From: JAFDVL01 sp043719385
GTDB taxonomy: Bacteria; Acidobacteriota; Blastocatellia; RBC074
DNA length: 21,401 nucleotides
Direction: 5' to 3'
Assembly: GCA_043719385.1 (NCBI GenBank)
Contig: JAYSTY010000175.1
Span: 1 to 21,401, forward strand
The notes under the pieces were generated by a model. The model was not told the DNA's origin. It saw only the letters and a list, made by a program, of their open reading frames with translations, and ran no database searches. A program made the position numbers and the translations under genes. This document shows positions 1 through 7,304 of the stretch, in pieces. Each line of letters opens with the position of its first letter. Positions within the stretch are counted from its first letter, which is position 1.

Positions 1-198
1 AAATTTTTCTAACCAGCGCGAGTAATATTCTTTGACGGCTGCGACACGGGTCTGTTGCAGCATAATTTCTGAGAGCCAGATGTGATACGGATCACGCCCC
101 CCGCGCCAGGGTAAGAAAATTTTTGCGGCGTCATACCAGCGTAACAAGGCGTTTGCAAACTTTGCATTTGGCAACGGCATAGCGCCTGTTTGCTTCAT
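1..198 (-). CDS. mutY: A/G-specific adenine glycosylase MutY, N-terminal part (runs off left edge)
   Basis: Base-excision repair glycosylase that removes adenine mispaired with 8-oxoguanine. Only the first 66 codons lie in the window; the frame stays open to base 1. Reading from the ATG at 198 gives the family's N-terminal signature: LLRWYD (18-23), LPWR (29-32), DPYHIWLSEIMLQQTRV (36-52). E44 in LSEIMLQQT corresponds to the catalytic glutamate of the HhH-GPD glycosylases, and QQT contacts the DNA helix. The rest of the HhH-GPD domain, the iron-sulfur cluster and the NUDIX-like 8-oxoG reader domain would lie beyond the edge. The start codon shares its A with the TGA stop of the upstream DinB gene (TGATG), so translation is probably coupled. 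MutY is the best fit over endonuclease III because of the LPWR and WLSE motifs. Seen: motifs and overlap. Inferred: full gene beyond the edge. Confidence 0.93.
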   Translation of the reverse strand, partial: MKQTGAMPLPNAKFANALLRWYDAAKIFLPWRGGRDPYHIWLSEIMLQQTRVAAVKEYYSRWLEKF

Positions 199-719
199 CA
201 GGAAGGGCGTTTCTCCATCGTTGGATTTTGGTTGTATTCGGCTGATTTTCCCTTGGGAATGGTGATCGCTTTCCAATCGTCTTTTGTCTGGATTTTTGCT
301 AATAAAATTATTTGTCCGACGTGATTGGCTACGTGCGCGAGTGAGCGCAGGAGCGCTTGATTCACGGTCAGTGCCTGTCCTCGAATGGTAATTTCTTTAG
401 CTAAATCTGCGTCAGAAAGTGACGCCAAAGCTTCTTCCAGACATCGCCAGCCGCGCTCCCAATTCTCAAATATTTCGCTGCGCGAATATGCGCTACTTTC
501 AAATTCGGCTTCACGATCACGCCATGATTTTTCTCCGTCTGTCGTAAGGAAATCTGTAAAACGCGAAAGCAAATTTCCACTAATATGACGAATAATCATC
601 GCAATGGAATTCAAATCCTGTCCAACGATGACGTTCAAGCCCTCATCGGAAACCTGATCAATCGCTTTCTTTCCAGAGAGTTTGTAACGGAGAAATTCAT
701 CAATGAAATCTTTGACCAT
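198..719 (-). CDS. DUF1572 / DinB-superfamily protein
   Basis: A 173-residue cytoplasmic four-helix-bundle protein of the DinB/YfiT superfamily, DUF1572 branch. The chemical role of this branch is not established; some relatives are metal-dependent thiol transferases. The expected metal-binding histidine triad is visible: H45 (in IIRHISGN), then H129 and H133 (in LAHVANHVGQI). The start at 719 is chosen because a GGAAG ribosome binding site sits just upstream and homology begins there; the frame is open to 776, but those codons read through the palindromic element at 756-947 and are unlikely to be protein. The TGA stop overlaps the mutY start by one base, so the two form a coupled pair. No signal peptide is present, unlike the second DinB protein of this window at 11032. 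Function is unknown; family assignment is fairly secure. Confidence 0.85.
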   Translation of the reverse strand: MVKDFIDEFLRYKLSGKKAIDQVSDEGLNVIVGQDLNSIAMIIRHISGNLLSRFTDFLTTDGEKSWRDREAEFESSAYSRSEIFENWERGWRCLEEALASLSDADLAKEITIRGQALTVNQALLRSLAHVANHVGQIILLAKIQTKDDWKAITIPKGKSAEYNQNPTMEKRPS

Positions 720-755
720 AAAAATTCTTCCAGCAATATATCCTTTGTGGACTCT

Positions 756-947
756 GTCGCCAACGGCGACCAACAATATAGCCCAGCGAGTATCGCTGGG
801 TATGTTGTCACGAAGATCGCGTCGCTGAAGGCGACGAACAATGAATAATGTTTGTCGCCTTCAGCGACACTACCAACGATCTTGCTAAAGTCCTATGTCG
901 GCGAAGCGCCTTCACCATAGGCTTTATTGTTAGTCGCCGTTGGCGAC
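756..947. repeat. Nested palindromic intergenic element (four GTCGC-N5-GCGAC units)
   Basis: This gap between the DinB gene start and the acyl-CoA dehydrogenase end is almost wholly structured. Four 15-bp units of form GTCGC-N5-GCGAC occur at 756-770, 821-835, 854-868 and 933-947, ordered A, B, B-inverted, A-inverted, so unit 1 is the exact reverse complement of unit 4 and unit 2 of unit 3. The flanks of the units also pair in part (CAACAATA after unit 1, TATTGTTA before unit 4). Each half holds its own hairpin: CCCAGCGA/TCGCTGGG at 782-800, and CCTATG/CATAGG at 892-921 enclosing GGCG-AAG-CGCC. No transposase and no clear target duplication are seen. It may be a MITE-like or REP-like element and could also end dehydrogenase transcription. 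Confidence 0.8.
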
Positions 948-981
948 ATGAATCAAAACAGCTTCAACTTCAGAATTCGAC

Positions 982-2124
982 TTATAGCGCCACCAATTGC
1001 CGCGCAATCACCAATCGTTGCACTTCGCTCGTGCCTTCGCCAATCGTGCAGAGTTTGGAATCGCGCCAGAATTTTTCGGGTGGATAATCTTTGGTGTAAC
1101 CATAGCCGCCGTGAATTTGAATGGCTTCTTCGCTGACTTTGACGGCGATTTCTGAGGCGTATAATTTCGCCATTGCGGATTCTTTCGTCGTCGGCATTTT
1201 TTGATCTTTCATCCAGGCGGCGCGTTGAATCAGTAATCTGGCGGCATCAATTTGTGTTGCCATATCTGCCAGCTTAAGTTGAATCGCCTGAAATTCAAAA
1301 ATTGGATTGCCGAATTGCTCGCGTTCTTTGGCATATTTCAAGGCTGATTCATATGCTCCCTGCGCGATGCCGAGCGCTAAGGCTGCAATTGAAATTCTGC
1401 CGCCATCCAGAATTTGCATCGCGTTGACAAAGCCTCTCCCGCGTTCGCCAAGCATGTTTTCTCCCGGCACAAAACAATCCTCAAAAATTATCGAAGCTGT
1501 TTCCGAAGCACGCACGCCAAGCTTGTTTTCCTTTTTGCCCGCAATAAATCCCGGCGTCGTGCGATCAACTACGAATGCCGTGACGCCGCGTGAACGCATC
1601 TCGCGGTCGGTGTAAGCCAGTACGACGCAGGTGTCGCCGGAGATGCCGTGCGTAATGAAATTCTTCGCGCCATTCAGCACCCAGCCATTATCTTTTTTCA
1701 CTGCCGAGGTTTTCAGCCCCGAAGCATCAGAACCTGAACCCGGTTCCGTCAACGCCCACGATCCCAGCTTTTCGCCCTGTGCCAGGGGCGTGACAAATTT
1801 ATGGCGCTGTTCCTCTGTGCCGTATTGATAAATGTGATTTGTGCAAAGCGAATTATGCGCGGCGATTGAAAGTCCGATGGAACCGTCCACACGAGAAAGT
1901 TCTTCAATGACTGTGGCGTATTCGATGTAACCCATGCCGGCCCCGCCGTACTCTTCGGGAAAAATCACGCCTGTTAATCCCAGCTTACCAAGTTGCTTAA
2001 ATAATTCTATGGGAAAATGCTGCGCTTCGTCCCATTCCATTACGTGCGGACGAATTTCAGCTTCGGCAAATTCGCGTACCATTTTTTTGATTTGTTGTTG
2101 TTCTTCTGTCAGTTCAAAATTCAT
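982..2124 (-). CDS. Acyl-CoA dehydrogenase, short/medium-chain type
   Basis: FAD-dependent flavoenzyme that oxidises an acyl-CoA to the trans-2-enoyl-CoA, passing electrons to electron-transfer flavoprotein; acts in the cytoplasm in fatty-acid or branched-chain amino-acid breakdown. At 380 residues it has the usual family length and complete three-part fold: N-terminal helical domain (about 1-118), beta domain with the FAD/substrate motif WALTEPGSGSDA (123-134), and C-terminal helical domain. The C-terminal signature IHGGYGYTKDYPPEKFWRD is followed by IGEGTSEVQRL, in which E363 sits at the catalytic-base position of short- and medium-chain enzymes. Substrate chain length cannot be told from sequence alone. 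It stands alone, with its own promoter-like sequence upstream and a palindromic element after the stop. No strong ribosome binding site is next to the ATG; an AGAGGA lies somewhat far upstream. Confidence 0.95.
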   Translation of the reverse strand: MNFELTEEQQQIKKMVREFAEAEIRPHVMEWDEAQHFPIELFKQLGKLGLTGVIFPEEYGGAGMGYIEYATVIEELSRVDGSIGLSIAAHNSLCTNHIYQYGTEEQRHKFVTPLAQGEKLGSWALTEPGSGSDASGLKTSAVKKDNGWVLNGAKNFITHGISGDTCVVLAYTDREMRSRGVTAFVVDRTTPGFIAGKKENKLGVRASETASIIFEDCFVPGENMLGERGRGFVNAMQILDGGRISIAALALGIAQGAYESALKYAKEREQFGNPIFEFQAIQLKLADMATQIDAARLLIQRAAWMKDQKMPTTKESAMAKLYASEIAVKVSEEAIQIHGGYGYTKDYPPEKFWRDSKLCTIGEGTSEVQRLVIARQLVAL

Positions 2125-2155
2125 AGACTTTTAGCTTATCCTCTTTGCAGTTGTC

Positions 2156-2195
2156 AGACTATAAGCAGTCTAAGCCACTGCCACTTACGCCTCAA
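2156..2195 (-). promoter_or_regulatory. Candidate promoter of the acyl-CoA dehydrogenase with overlapping inverted repeat
   Basis: On the minus strand, TTGAGG (2195-2190) and TAGACT (2172-2167) are separated by exactly 17 bp, about 45 bp upstream of the dehydrogenase ATG. The -10 box is half of an inverted repeat AGACT-N6-AGTCT (2156-2171), a position where a repressor could act. This is read from the sequence only; both hexamers match consensus at four of six bases. Confidence 0.4.
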
Positions 2196-2209
2196 GTAAA
2201 TTCTTCTGC

Positions 2210-2239
2210 TTGACAATGCTCCGATCTGACAGCAATACT
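2210..2239 (+). promoter_or_regulatory. Candidate sigma-70-like promoter of the metal-uptake unit
   Basis: TTGACA (2210-2215), 18-bp spacer, AATACT (2234-2239), 44 bp ahead of the small His/Cys protein gene. The -35 box is consensus, the -10 box weak. It diverges from the dehydrogenase promoter in the same 158-bp gap. Confidence 0.4.
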
Positions 2240-2282
2240 TAAAGCGGATGTACTCTCAATCAGTTTACATTCGTAATCTCTA

Positions 2283-2627
2283 ATGATGAGTAACTGGCGA
2301 AACAATTTAAGTGGGCGAGGGCTGCGGCAAATCCTGCTGCTGGCGCTCCTGCTTAACCTGAGCGGACATCTTTTCTTTCATCTTGGTGATGCGCCGCTGC
2401 ACGACGAAGCAATTCATTTTTCTTCGCACAGTGAACAATCAGGTAACGCGCCATCCTCGCACCAGTGTTCTGTTTGTCAGGATCATCAAACGCTCGCGCT
2501 CGATATTCCTTCTTCGGCCTCAGAGCCTGTTGAATTCACTCAGATCAATTTTCTCCAGGCAGAAGAAGCTGGCTATGATTTCCAGGCACGCCAGCTTCGT
2601 GCCAGCCGTGCTCCACCTCGCAGCTAA
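2283..2627 (+). CDS. Small exported His/Cys protein (DUF2946-like), probable metal-handling partner of the next receptor
   Basis: A 114-residue protein with an N-terminal hydrophobic segment (about 16-33, ILLLALLLNLSGHLFF) that is either a signal peptide or membrane anchor. The remainder is polar and carries likely metal ligands: several histidines (HLGDAPLHDEAIH, HSEQSGNAPSSHQCSVCQDH) and a CxxC pair in HQCSVCQDH. The tail RASRAPPRS resembles the RAPP/RGPP ending common in small DUF2946-type proteins next to metal receptor genes; this comparison is from memory. It lies 138 bp ahead of a ZnuD-like TonB-dependent receptor on the same strand, so a role in binding or sensing zinc or copper in the periplasm is inferred. 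Start uncertain: two adjacent ATGs (2283, 2286) and no clear ribosome binding site. No enzymatic motif is seen. Confidence 0.7.
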   Translation: MMSNWRNNLSGRGLRQILLLALLLNLSGHLFFHLGDAPLHDEAIHFSSHSEQSGNAPSSHQCSVCQDHQTLALDIPSSASEPVEFTQINFLQAEEAGYDFQARQLRASRAPPRS

Positions 2628-2765
2628 ATCCTTCTCTAAAAAAACTTGCGACCCTGCTTATTTTAGCTGGTCGAAGTTGCTCTCGTTTTCAATTTTTTTG
2701 AATTTATAACTGGCAATCGCCCGCTTTTTTCTACTGAGAAGTGAGGCTGTCAGAGGGATTTATTT

Positions 2766-4940
2766 ATGCGATATATTATTAGTACCTTATTTTTTCTGAC
2801 TTTTTTCATTACCCCTATTTTTGCGCAATCTGCTGGCACTTTACGCGGTTCGGTCAGCTTAGATTCATCAGGCGGAGCCTTACACGGCGTGACGGTCACA
2901 ATCATTCGCCTCAACCGTAAAATCGTTACTGACGACAATGGAAAGTATGAATTCCTGAACGTTCCAGCGGGCAAATACGAAGTCCATGCGCATCTTGATC
3001 GCGCCCCGGACTCAGTTCAGAACATTGAAATAATTGCCGGAGGCGAAGCGAAAATTGATTTTCAAATCAAACTTTCAGGGGTCCGTGACCAGGTTACAAT
3101 TACTGCCACTGGCAATGAAGAAACGACTTTCAATTCGATCCAGTCGGTCACAACTCTGGGCGCGATTGAGTTGGCTGAAAAAAATCCAACCTCCCTCGGT
3201 GAAGCGCTGGATCATCAGCTTGGCGTGGCAAAACGAAGCGAAGGTCCCGGCTCTTCGCGTCCCGTCATTCGCGGCTTTGATGGCGACCGCGTAGTCATCC
3301 TGCAAGACGGCATGCGTGTGGGCGGCCTAGGTGCGCAATCGGGCGATCACGCCGAACCCATTGATGTCATGTCACTTGATAAAATCGAAGTAGTGAAAGG
3401 CCCTGCCACTTTGCTTTATGGCAGCAGTGCAACTGGTGGTGTAGTCAATGCCATCACTGGACACGATTCCGCGCACAATGGAATCCACGGATATTTGACA
3501 GGTGTTGGCAGCTCCAACAATTACACCGGTGGCGGCAGCGGAGGTCTTGAATTTGGCACAGATAAGTGGCTCTTCTGGGGCAATGGTGGAGGCTTACGTT
3601 CGGGCGAATATAAAACTCCACTGGGAAAAGTTTTGAATTCTTATTCCCGTGAAAGCAATGGCTCCGGCGGTTTTGGCTACTATGCAGGTAAGGGGTTTTT
3701 TAATACGAACTACACGGCGGATAACCGCTATTACGGCATCCCTTACGACAAGGCGGAGGCCGATCCTGAAATTGTTCACCTTGATATGCATCGTCAGAGC
3801 GTGCAATTCAAGGCTGGCCTTCATGACCTTGAATCGTTCTTCAGCGGCGCACAATTTAAAATTCAGTACAACGACTATAACCACAAAGAAATTAATTCCG
3901 TCACGAACGTCATTAATACGACTTTCATTAATAAATCGTTAGTGTATAGCGCTCTGGCAGAACAGAAAAAAGTTGGAAGACTAAGTGGCAGCGTTGGGGT
4001 TTGGGGATTGCACCGCGATTACAAATCAATCGGCGCAGAAGCGCTCGCACCTCCGACCATTCAAAATGCTTTTGCCGGATATGCGCTGGAAACCATTAAT
4101 TTTTCGCGTGCTGCATTGCAATTCGGAGGTCGTGTCGAACACAACGGATATACGCCAATTGGCAAACCTGCACGATCATTCAATGGCGTCTCTGCTGCTG
4201 TTGGATTACGTGTTCCGTTATGGGAAGGCGGCGCATTTGTAGCGAATTACAGCCATTCCTATCGCGCTCCGGCGTTGGAAGAGCTTTACAACAATGGTCC
4301 GCACGGAGGCAATTCAACCTTTGAAATTGGCAACGACAAGCTCAAGCGCGAGAGCAACGATGGCGTAGATTTTTCGTTACGCCAACAAAATAATCGTTTT
4401 CGCGGCGAGCTGAATTATTATTATTATCACATCCGCGATTTTGTTTTCCTGGCTCCGACTGGCGCGAGAGATGCCACGTCCGGTTTGATCGTAGCGAATT
4501 ACGCACAAGGGACGAGCCGTTACACTGGTGTCGAAGCTCGTGCGGATGTCAACCTCAACAAAAATTTCTGGTTCCAGTCAAGTCTGGATTACGTGAATGC
4601 CCAGTTGACCGCGAGCAAAACCCCATTGCCGAGAATCCCACCTTTGAGAGGACGCTTAGGTCTCGAAGGAACGTTCGGAAATTTCCGATTTGCACCAGAG
4701 TTGATTCTATCTCGTGCGCAGAATAAAATATTTACGACGGAGACGCCGACTGATGGCTATGCCACCTTTGGATTCAATGCGTCGTATACCTTTGCCATGC
4801 AGCATGTCGCGCAAATTATCTCATTCAAAGCCTTCAATCTAGGTAACAAGCTTTACTACAATCATTTGTCCTTTATTAAGGATTTTGCCCCTGAAATCGG
4901 GCGCGGCGTGCAACTTAGTTACACGCTGAGATTTTTTTAA
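2766..4940 (+). CDS. TonB-dependent outer-membrane receptor, ZnuD-like (zinc/metal uptake)
   Basis: A 724-residue outer-membrane active transporter. Order of parts: signal peptide (1-20, ending PIFA-QSAG), carboxypeptidase-regulatory-like beta-sandwich (about 24-102), plug domain (about 110-235), then a 22-strand barrel ending in the aromatic residue F724, as needed for barrel assembly. The plug holds PVIRGFDGDRVVILQDG and the segment QSGDHAEPID (191-200) followed by IEVVKGPATLLYGSSATGGVVNAI, an arrangement typical of ZnuD zinc receptors. The barrel contains APALEELYNNGPHGGNSTFE and YNDYNHKEIN, also like that group. A GAGGG ribosome binding site lies 8 bases before the ATG. The upstream small His/Cys protein and downstream terminator suggest a two-gene unit. 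The ligand is inferred; copper or nickel cannot be excluded. The TonB box is not clear. Confidence 0.9.
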   Translation: MRYIISTLFFLTFFITPIFAQSAGTLRGSVSLDSSGGALHGVTVTIIRLNRKIVTDDNGKYEFLNVPAGKYEVHAHLDRAPDSVQNIEIIAGGEAKIDFQIKLSGVRDQVTITATGNEETTFNSIQSVTTLGAIELAEKNPTSLGEALDHQLGVAKRSEGPGSSRPVIRGFDGDRVVILQDGMRVGGLGAQSGDHAEPIDVMSLDKIEVVKGPATLLYGSSATGGVVNAITGHDSAHNGIHGYLTGVGSSNNYTGGGSGGLEFGTDKWLFWGNGGGLRSGEYKTPLGKVLNSYSRESNGSGGFGYYAGKGFFNTNYTADNRYYGIPYDKAEADPEIVHLDMHRQSVQFKAGLHDLESFFSGAQFKIQYNDYNHKEINSVTNVINTTFINKSLVYSALAEQKKVGRLSGSVGVWGLHRDYKSIGAEALAPPTIQNAFAGYALETINFSRAALQFGGRVEHNGYTPIGKPARSFNGVSAAVGLRVPLWEGGAFVANYSHSYRAPALEELYNNGPHGGNSTFEIGNDKLKRESNDGVDFSLRQQNNRFRGELNYYYYHIRDFVFLAPTGARDATSGLIVANYAQGTSRYTGVEARADVNLNKNFWFQSSLDYVNAQLTASKTPLPRIPPLRGRLGLEGTFGNFRFAPELILSRAQNKIFTTETPTDGYATFGFNASYTFAMQHVAQIISFKAFNLGNKLYYNHLSFIKDFAPEIGRGVQLSYTLRFF

Positions 4941-4970
4941 TTCTGAGATAAAGTCAATCGGGCTGAATAA

Positions 4971-5005
4971 AACAGGTATCTTTACAAGGATGCCTGTTCT
5001 ATTTT
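4971..5005 (+). terminator. Intrinsic terminator after the ZnuD-like receptor
   Basis: Stem AACAGGTATC (4971-4980) pairs with GATGCCTGTT (4989-4998) with one G-U type mismatch, loop of 8, then CTATTTT. It lies 30 bp after the receptor stop codon. Confidence 0.7.
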
Positions 5006-5039
5006 ACAAGCGGAGTAATTGTTCACGAAGGAGGCGCGA

Positions 5040-5279
5040 TTATAAGCGGCTCACATGGAGTTGGAGTCCATTGGTGAGGGTGACTGTGTATGTTCCCCCA
5101 GGCATCTGATTAACCAGAATCATCATTTCAAGATTCGCCAATGTTCCCCGCCCCAGCCGGACAAATTTGGTGGGATCAAGTCTTACTTCTAAATCTTTTA
5201 AGCGATAACTAATCGTATAGGTTTCATTAGTCCTGGTGGTCAGATGCAGCAGCTTTCCCTTGGCAATGACCGCTACTAC
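5040..5279 (-). pseudogene. LytTR DNA-binding domain remnant
   Basis: Minus-strand reading from 5279 to the TAA at 5040 gives 79 codons with no usable start: a TAG stands immediately upstream in frame at 5280-5282 and the only ATGs are deep inside. The translation matches a LytTR DNA-binding domain as found in response regulators: AKGKLLHLTTRTNETYTI, YRLKDLEVRLDPTKFVRLGRGTLANL and a final MPGGTYTVTLTNGLQLHVSRL-like strand set. LytTR proteins of this type normally carry a receiver domain of about 120 residues in front; it is absent here and replaced by a permease remnant on the other strand. Read as a decayed 3' fragment. It could still be translated only if an upstream start had been lost by recombination, which is what the sequence suggests. 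Confidence 0.7.
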
Positions 5280-5663
5280 CTATGCCACAGCATCTGGCTG
5301 GTCGCAGCCTTATTTGCGCTGCTCATTGTCTACGGTATTTTTAATGGCAATTCCTGAGTGCGCTTTCAGCAAACAACTTTGCAGGCAGCGACCGCAGGCA
5401 TTGAAGCCGGGACACGCCAACCCGGTAAATGGACAGACCCGCGCAGCCCTGCCGTCGTGAGCGGCGCTCGCGGCGCTCGCTACGCCGTGATGCCACCAAC
5501 CACTTTGGCGGCGCTGTCAGTCGGACAAAGCGATTTATACCCTTACTATTTTCAGGTCTCGCGCAACAGTAAACAGACCTTCGTCAACAATGCTGAAATC
5601 GAAAACCCGACGAACTTACTGACCGGAAAATTCGATCTCGCGTTCGTGATGATTTATTTATAG
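5248..5663 (+). pseudogene. ABC transporter permease (DUF3526, ABC-2 type) remnant, interrupted
   Basis: One reading frame contains a membrane segment (IWLVAALFALLIVYGIFNGNS), then an in-frame TGA (5355-5357), then VRFQQTTLQAATAG and the conserved block YAVMPPTTLAALSVGQSDLYPYYFQV, ending ENPTNLLTGKFDLAFVMIYL. This order is that of DUF3526-containing ABC permeases, where the residue at the TGA is normally tryptophan (TGG to TGA). The reading stops at 5661-5663, exactly at the edge of the IS-derived element at 5662, which replaces the expected continuation into further membrane helices. The N-terminal cytoplasmic start and part of the periplasmic region after QTTLQ are also shorter than expected. 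A 9-bp tandem repeat (GGCGCTCGC twice, 5463-5480) encodes GAR-GAR. A GTG at 5358 could start a 101-residue product, but this is unlikely to be functional. Confidence 0.7.
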
Positions 5664-6035
5664 GGCTTACGCAAAAGCGACGGTAAAGTCGCACGTTCAT
5701 TGAAAACGAGCTAAAATCCGCGCTATGAAACCATCCGTGACGCGCCTGGGTTACTGTCAATATTTGCTGGTCAGTCAGATCAATTATACGCTGACCAATT
5801 TTGCCGATCATGCGGAGGGCTTTTCGCACGATGAGATCAAGCGTTACTTGCGCCGTGACAACCTGAGGCCGCGCCTGGTCTGAGATAATGTGCGCCTCAA
5901 AGCCCTCGCGGTCGAAACATGTTGTACCGTTTATCAACTCAAACATGGCTTGTTGGATGACTACCTCATTCAGCAACTCAGGCACCCTGCGCTGAAAATG
6001 GCGCTGGTGTAATTGCCTGTTTCTGCGTAAGTCCT
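5662..6035 (+). mobile_element. Internally deleted IS-derived element (IS701-like), MITE-sized
   Basis: A 374-bp element bounded by terminal inverted repeats AGGGCTTACGCAAAA (from 5662) and, inverted, AGGACTTACGCAGAAA (to 6035). It contains the two ends of a transposase reading frame without its middle (see 5725-6012). Non-autonomous, since the DDE core is missing. It interrupts the DUF3526 permease remnant. A direct target duplication is not obvious, so exact borders may be off by a few bases. Confidence 0.65.
5725..6012 (+). pseudogene. Transposase remnant (N- and C-terminal ends fused in frame)
   Basis: One frame of 95 codons from ATG 5725 to TAA 6010-6012. Codons 1-52 (MKPSVTRLGYCQYLLVSQ, then INYTLTNFADHAEGFSHDEI, ending RPRLV) match the N-terminus of a DDE transposase family I associate with IS701-like elements. 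A TGA at 5881-5883 stands where that family has tryptophan (RPRLVWDNV). After DNVR the reading jumps to what looks like the C-terminus of the same protein (TVYQLKHGLLDDYLIQQLRH, then ALKMALV and stop). About 200-300 residues, including the catalytic acidic triad, are missing, but the frame is kept. Family identification rests on recall of related proteins; the internal deletion is an inference from that. Confidence 0.65.
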
Positions 6036-6114
6036 GGCTTAAAATTTTCCGACCAGTAGAGTTATAGCTTTGCGAAAGTTGAAAACGCTGCCTGGTTTCC
6101 AGCTTTGATTGAGA

Positions 6115-6155
6115 ACCAGAAAAATTATTGCCTGGGCGCACGACCCAGCGCAGGC
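6115..6155 (-). terminator. Probable terminator of the L-2-hydroxyglutarate oxidase-like gene
   Basis: On the minus strand, just after the stop codon at 6170, GCCTGCGCTGGG can pair with CCCAGGC (bulged stem, 6155-6130), followed by AATAATTTTT. The bulge makes it less certain. The rest of the 6036-6169 gap shows nothing recognisable. Confidence 0.4.
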
Positions 6156-6169
6156 GGCTCTGCCATTAA

Positions 6170-7279
6170 TTAAAGATTCTGACGCGCCATTTCGGTCACC
6201 GACTTTGCAATGGAAAGACAGGAAGTCAGTCCCGGCGATTCGATGCCGATGAGGTGAATCATTGTCGGATAATTATCATCGTGCTTGATGACGAAATCGG
6301 CGAACCCTGCTTCGTGTTTGCTGATCAGCCGTGCTCTGATGCCGGTATAGCTGGGGCGCAAATCTTCAAACTTCAATTTTGGAACGATCTGTGAAGCTGA
6401 TTCATAAAATGATTCCAGCGGTGTGCGACCGTTTTCATAATCTTCTTTGTCCGCTACATAGTTGGCGTTCGGGCCAAGCAACACTGTGCCTGCCGTGTTT
6501 TTTGTGAAATGAACGCCGAGGCCGTGTCCGTTGGCGGGAGGCAGCGGATAAATCAAACCGTTGACGATCTGGTTCAGACGTGGCGGCAATTCGGCATATT
6601 CGCCGCGACACGGATAGATCGTGTATTTTTCTTCGCCTACCATTTTCGCTACCTGGTCAGAATATAATCCCGCCGCATTGATGACCATTTTTGTCTGTAC
6701 ATTCGCTTCGTGAGAAGTGCGTAGCGAAAACGAATGATCGGGCAATGACTCAATGTCCAGCACACGGGTATCTGTCAGGATATGCGCTCCACTGTTGGTC
6801 GCCAGACGCGCCAGGGTTTTGATTAATTCTTCGGCTTCGACAATGCCTGTATGCGGCGAATAAAGCGCCAGCGGCGAAACTACATTTGGTTCAAGTCGGC
6901 GGATAAAATCAGCTTCGACAATTTCGAGGCCTGCGACTCCATTGCTGTCGCCAAGATTTTTCAGCACTTCAAGCTGTGGCAAATCTTCTATGCTGGCAGC
7001 GACGATTAATTTCCCGATGCGTTGATGAGGAATATTGTGTGCCGCGCAAAATTGATACAGCATTTCCGCACCACGTACACAATGAAATGCTTTGCGTGAA
7101 CCAGTTTGATAATAAATCCCGGCGTGAATGACACCGCTGTTGCGCGTCGAAGCGCCCAACCCCAGGCGTGGCAGTGCTTCGAGCAAAAAAACATTTTCGT
7201 AATGCTGCGCGACCTCAGCCGCGATAGCTGTCCCGACTACGCCGCCGCCGATAATTACTACGTCTGCAATGTCTGACAT
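6170..7279 (-). CDS. lhgO: FAD-dependent oxidoreductase, L-2-hydroxyglutarate oxidase (LhgO-like)
   Basis: Flavoprotein of the DAO family, 369 residues, that most resembles L-2-hydroxyglutarate oxidase/dehydrogenase, which converts L-2-hydroxyglutarate to 2-oxoglutarate and passes electrons to oxygen or quinone. Seen: N-terminal dinucleotide-binding loop VVIIGGGVVGTAIA (GxGxxG at 11-16), the acidic end of strand 2 (LLEALPRLGLGAS), the family mark STRNSGVIHAGIYY, the second FAD segment MVINAAGLYSD, the YPCRGEYAEL and YPLPPANGHGLGVHFT substrate-side blocks, and a C-terminal IESPGLTSCLSIA FAD contact. The ATG at 7279 is chosen because GGAGG lies 8 bases upstream; the in-frame TTG 15 bases earlier overlaps that site. 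Other DAO-family oxidases (glycerol-3-phosphate dehydrogenase, for example) fit less well. It is a single-gene unit between two terminators. Confidence 0.85.
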   Translation of the reverse strand: MSDIADVVIIGGGVVGTAIAAEVAQHYENVFLLEALPRLGLGASTRNSGVIHAGIYYQTGSRKAFHCVRGAEMLYQFCAAHNIPHQRIGKLIVAASIEDLPQLEVLKNLGDSNGVAGLEIVEADFIRRLEPNVVSPLALYSPHTGIVEAEELIKTLARLATNSGAHILTDTRVLDIESLPDHSFSLRTSHEANVQTKMVINAAGLYSDQVAKMVGEEKYTIYPCRGEYAELPPRLNQIVNGLIYPLPPANGHGLGVHFTKNTAGTVLLGPNANYVADKEDYENGRTPLESFYESASQIVPKLKFEDLRPSYTGIRARLISKHEAGFADFVIKHDDNYPTMIHLIGIESPGLTSCLSIAKSVTEMARQNL

Positions 7280-7304
7280 TTTGCAGGCCTCCAAAAGCGT
7301 TTTG

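Noticed and set aside
720..776. N-terminal extension of the DUF1572 protein
   Set aside because: The codons lie in the palindromic element, and a ribosome binding site supports the start at 719.
756..947. CRISPR-like array from the four GTCGC-N5-GCGAC units
   Set aside because: Units are inverted rather than direct, spacing is uneven (50, 18 and 64 bp), and no cas gene is present.
5355..5883. TGA at tryptophan positions read as a sign that UGA codes for tryptophan
   Set aside because: Intact genes here (DinB, arsI, arsR, EVE, the 451-residue protein) end in TGA at natural ends, and the affected genes are otherwise truncated.
5584..6141. Long minus-strand open frame across the IS-derived element
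   Set aside because: It is antisense to the transposase remnant and its translation lacks any family character.
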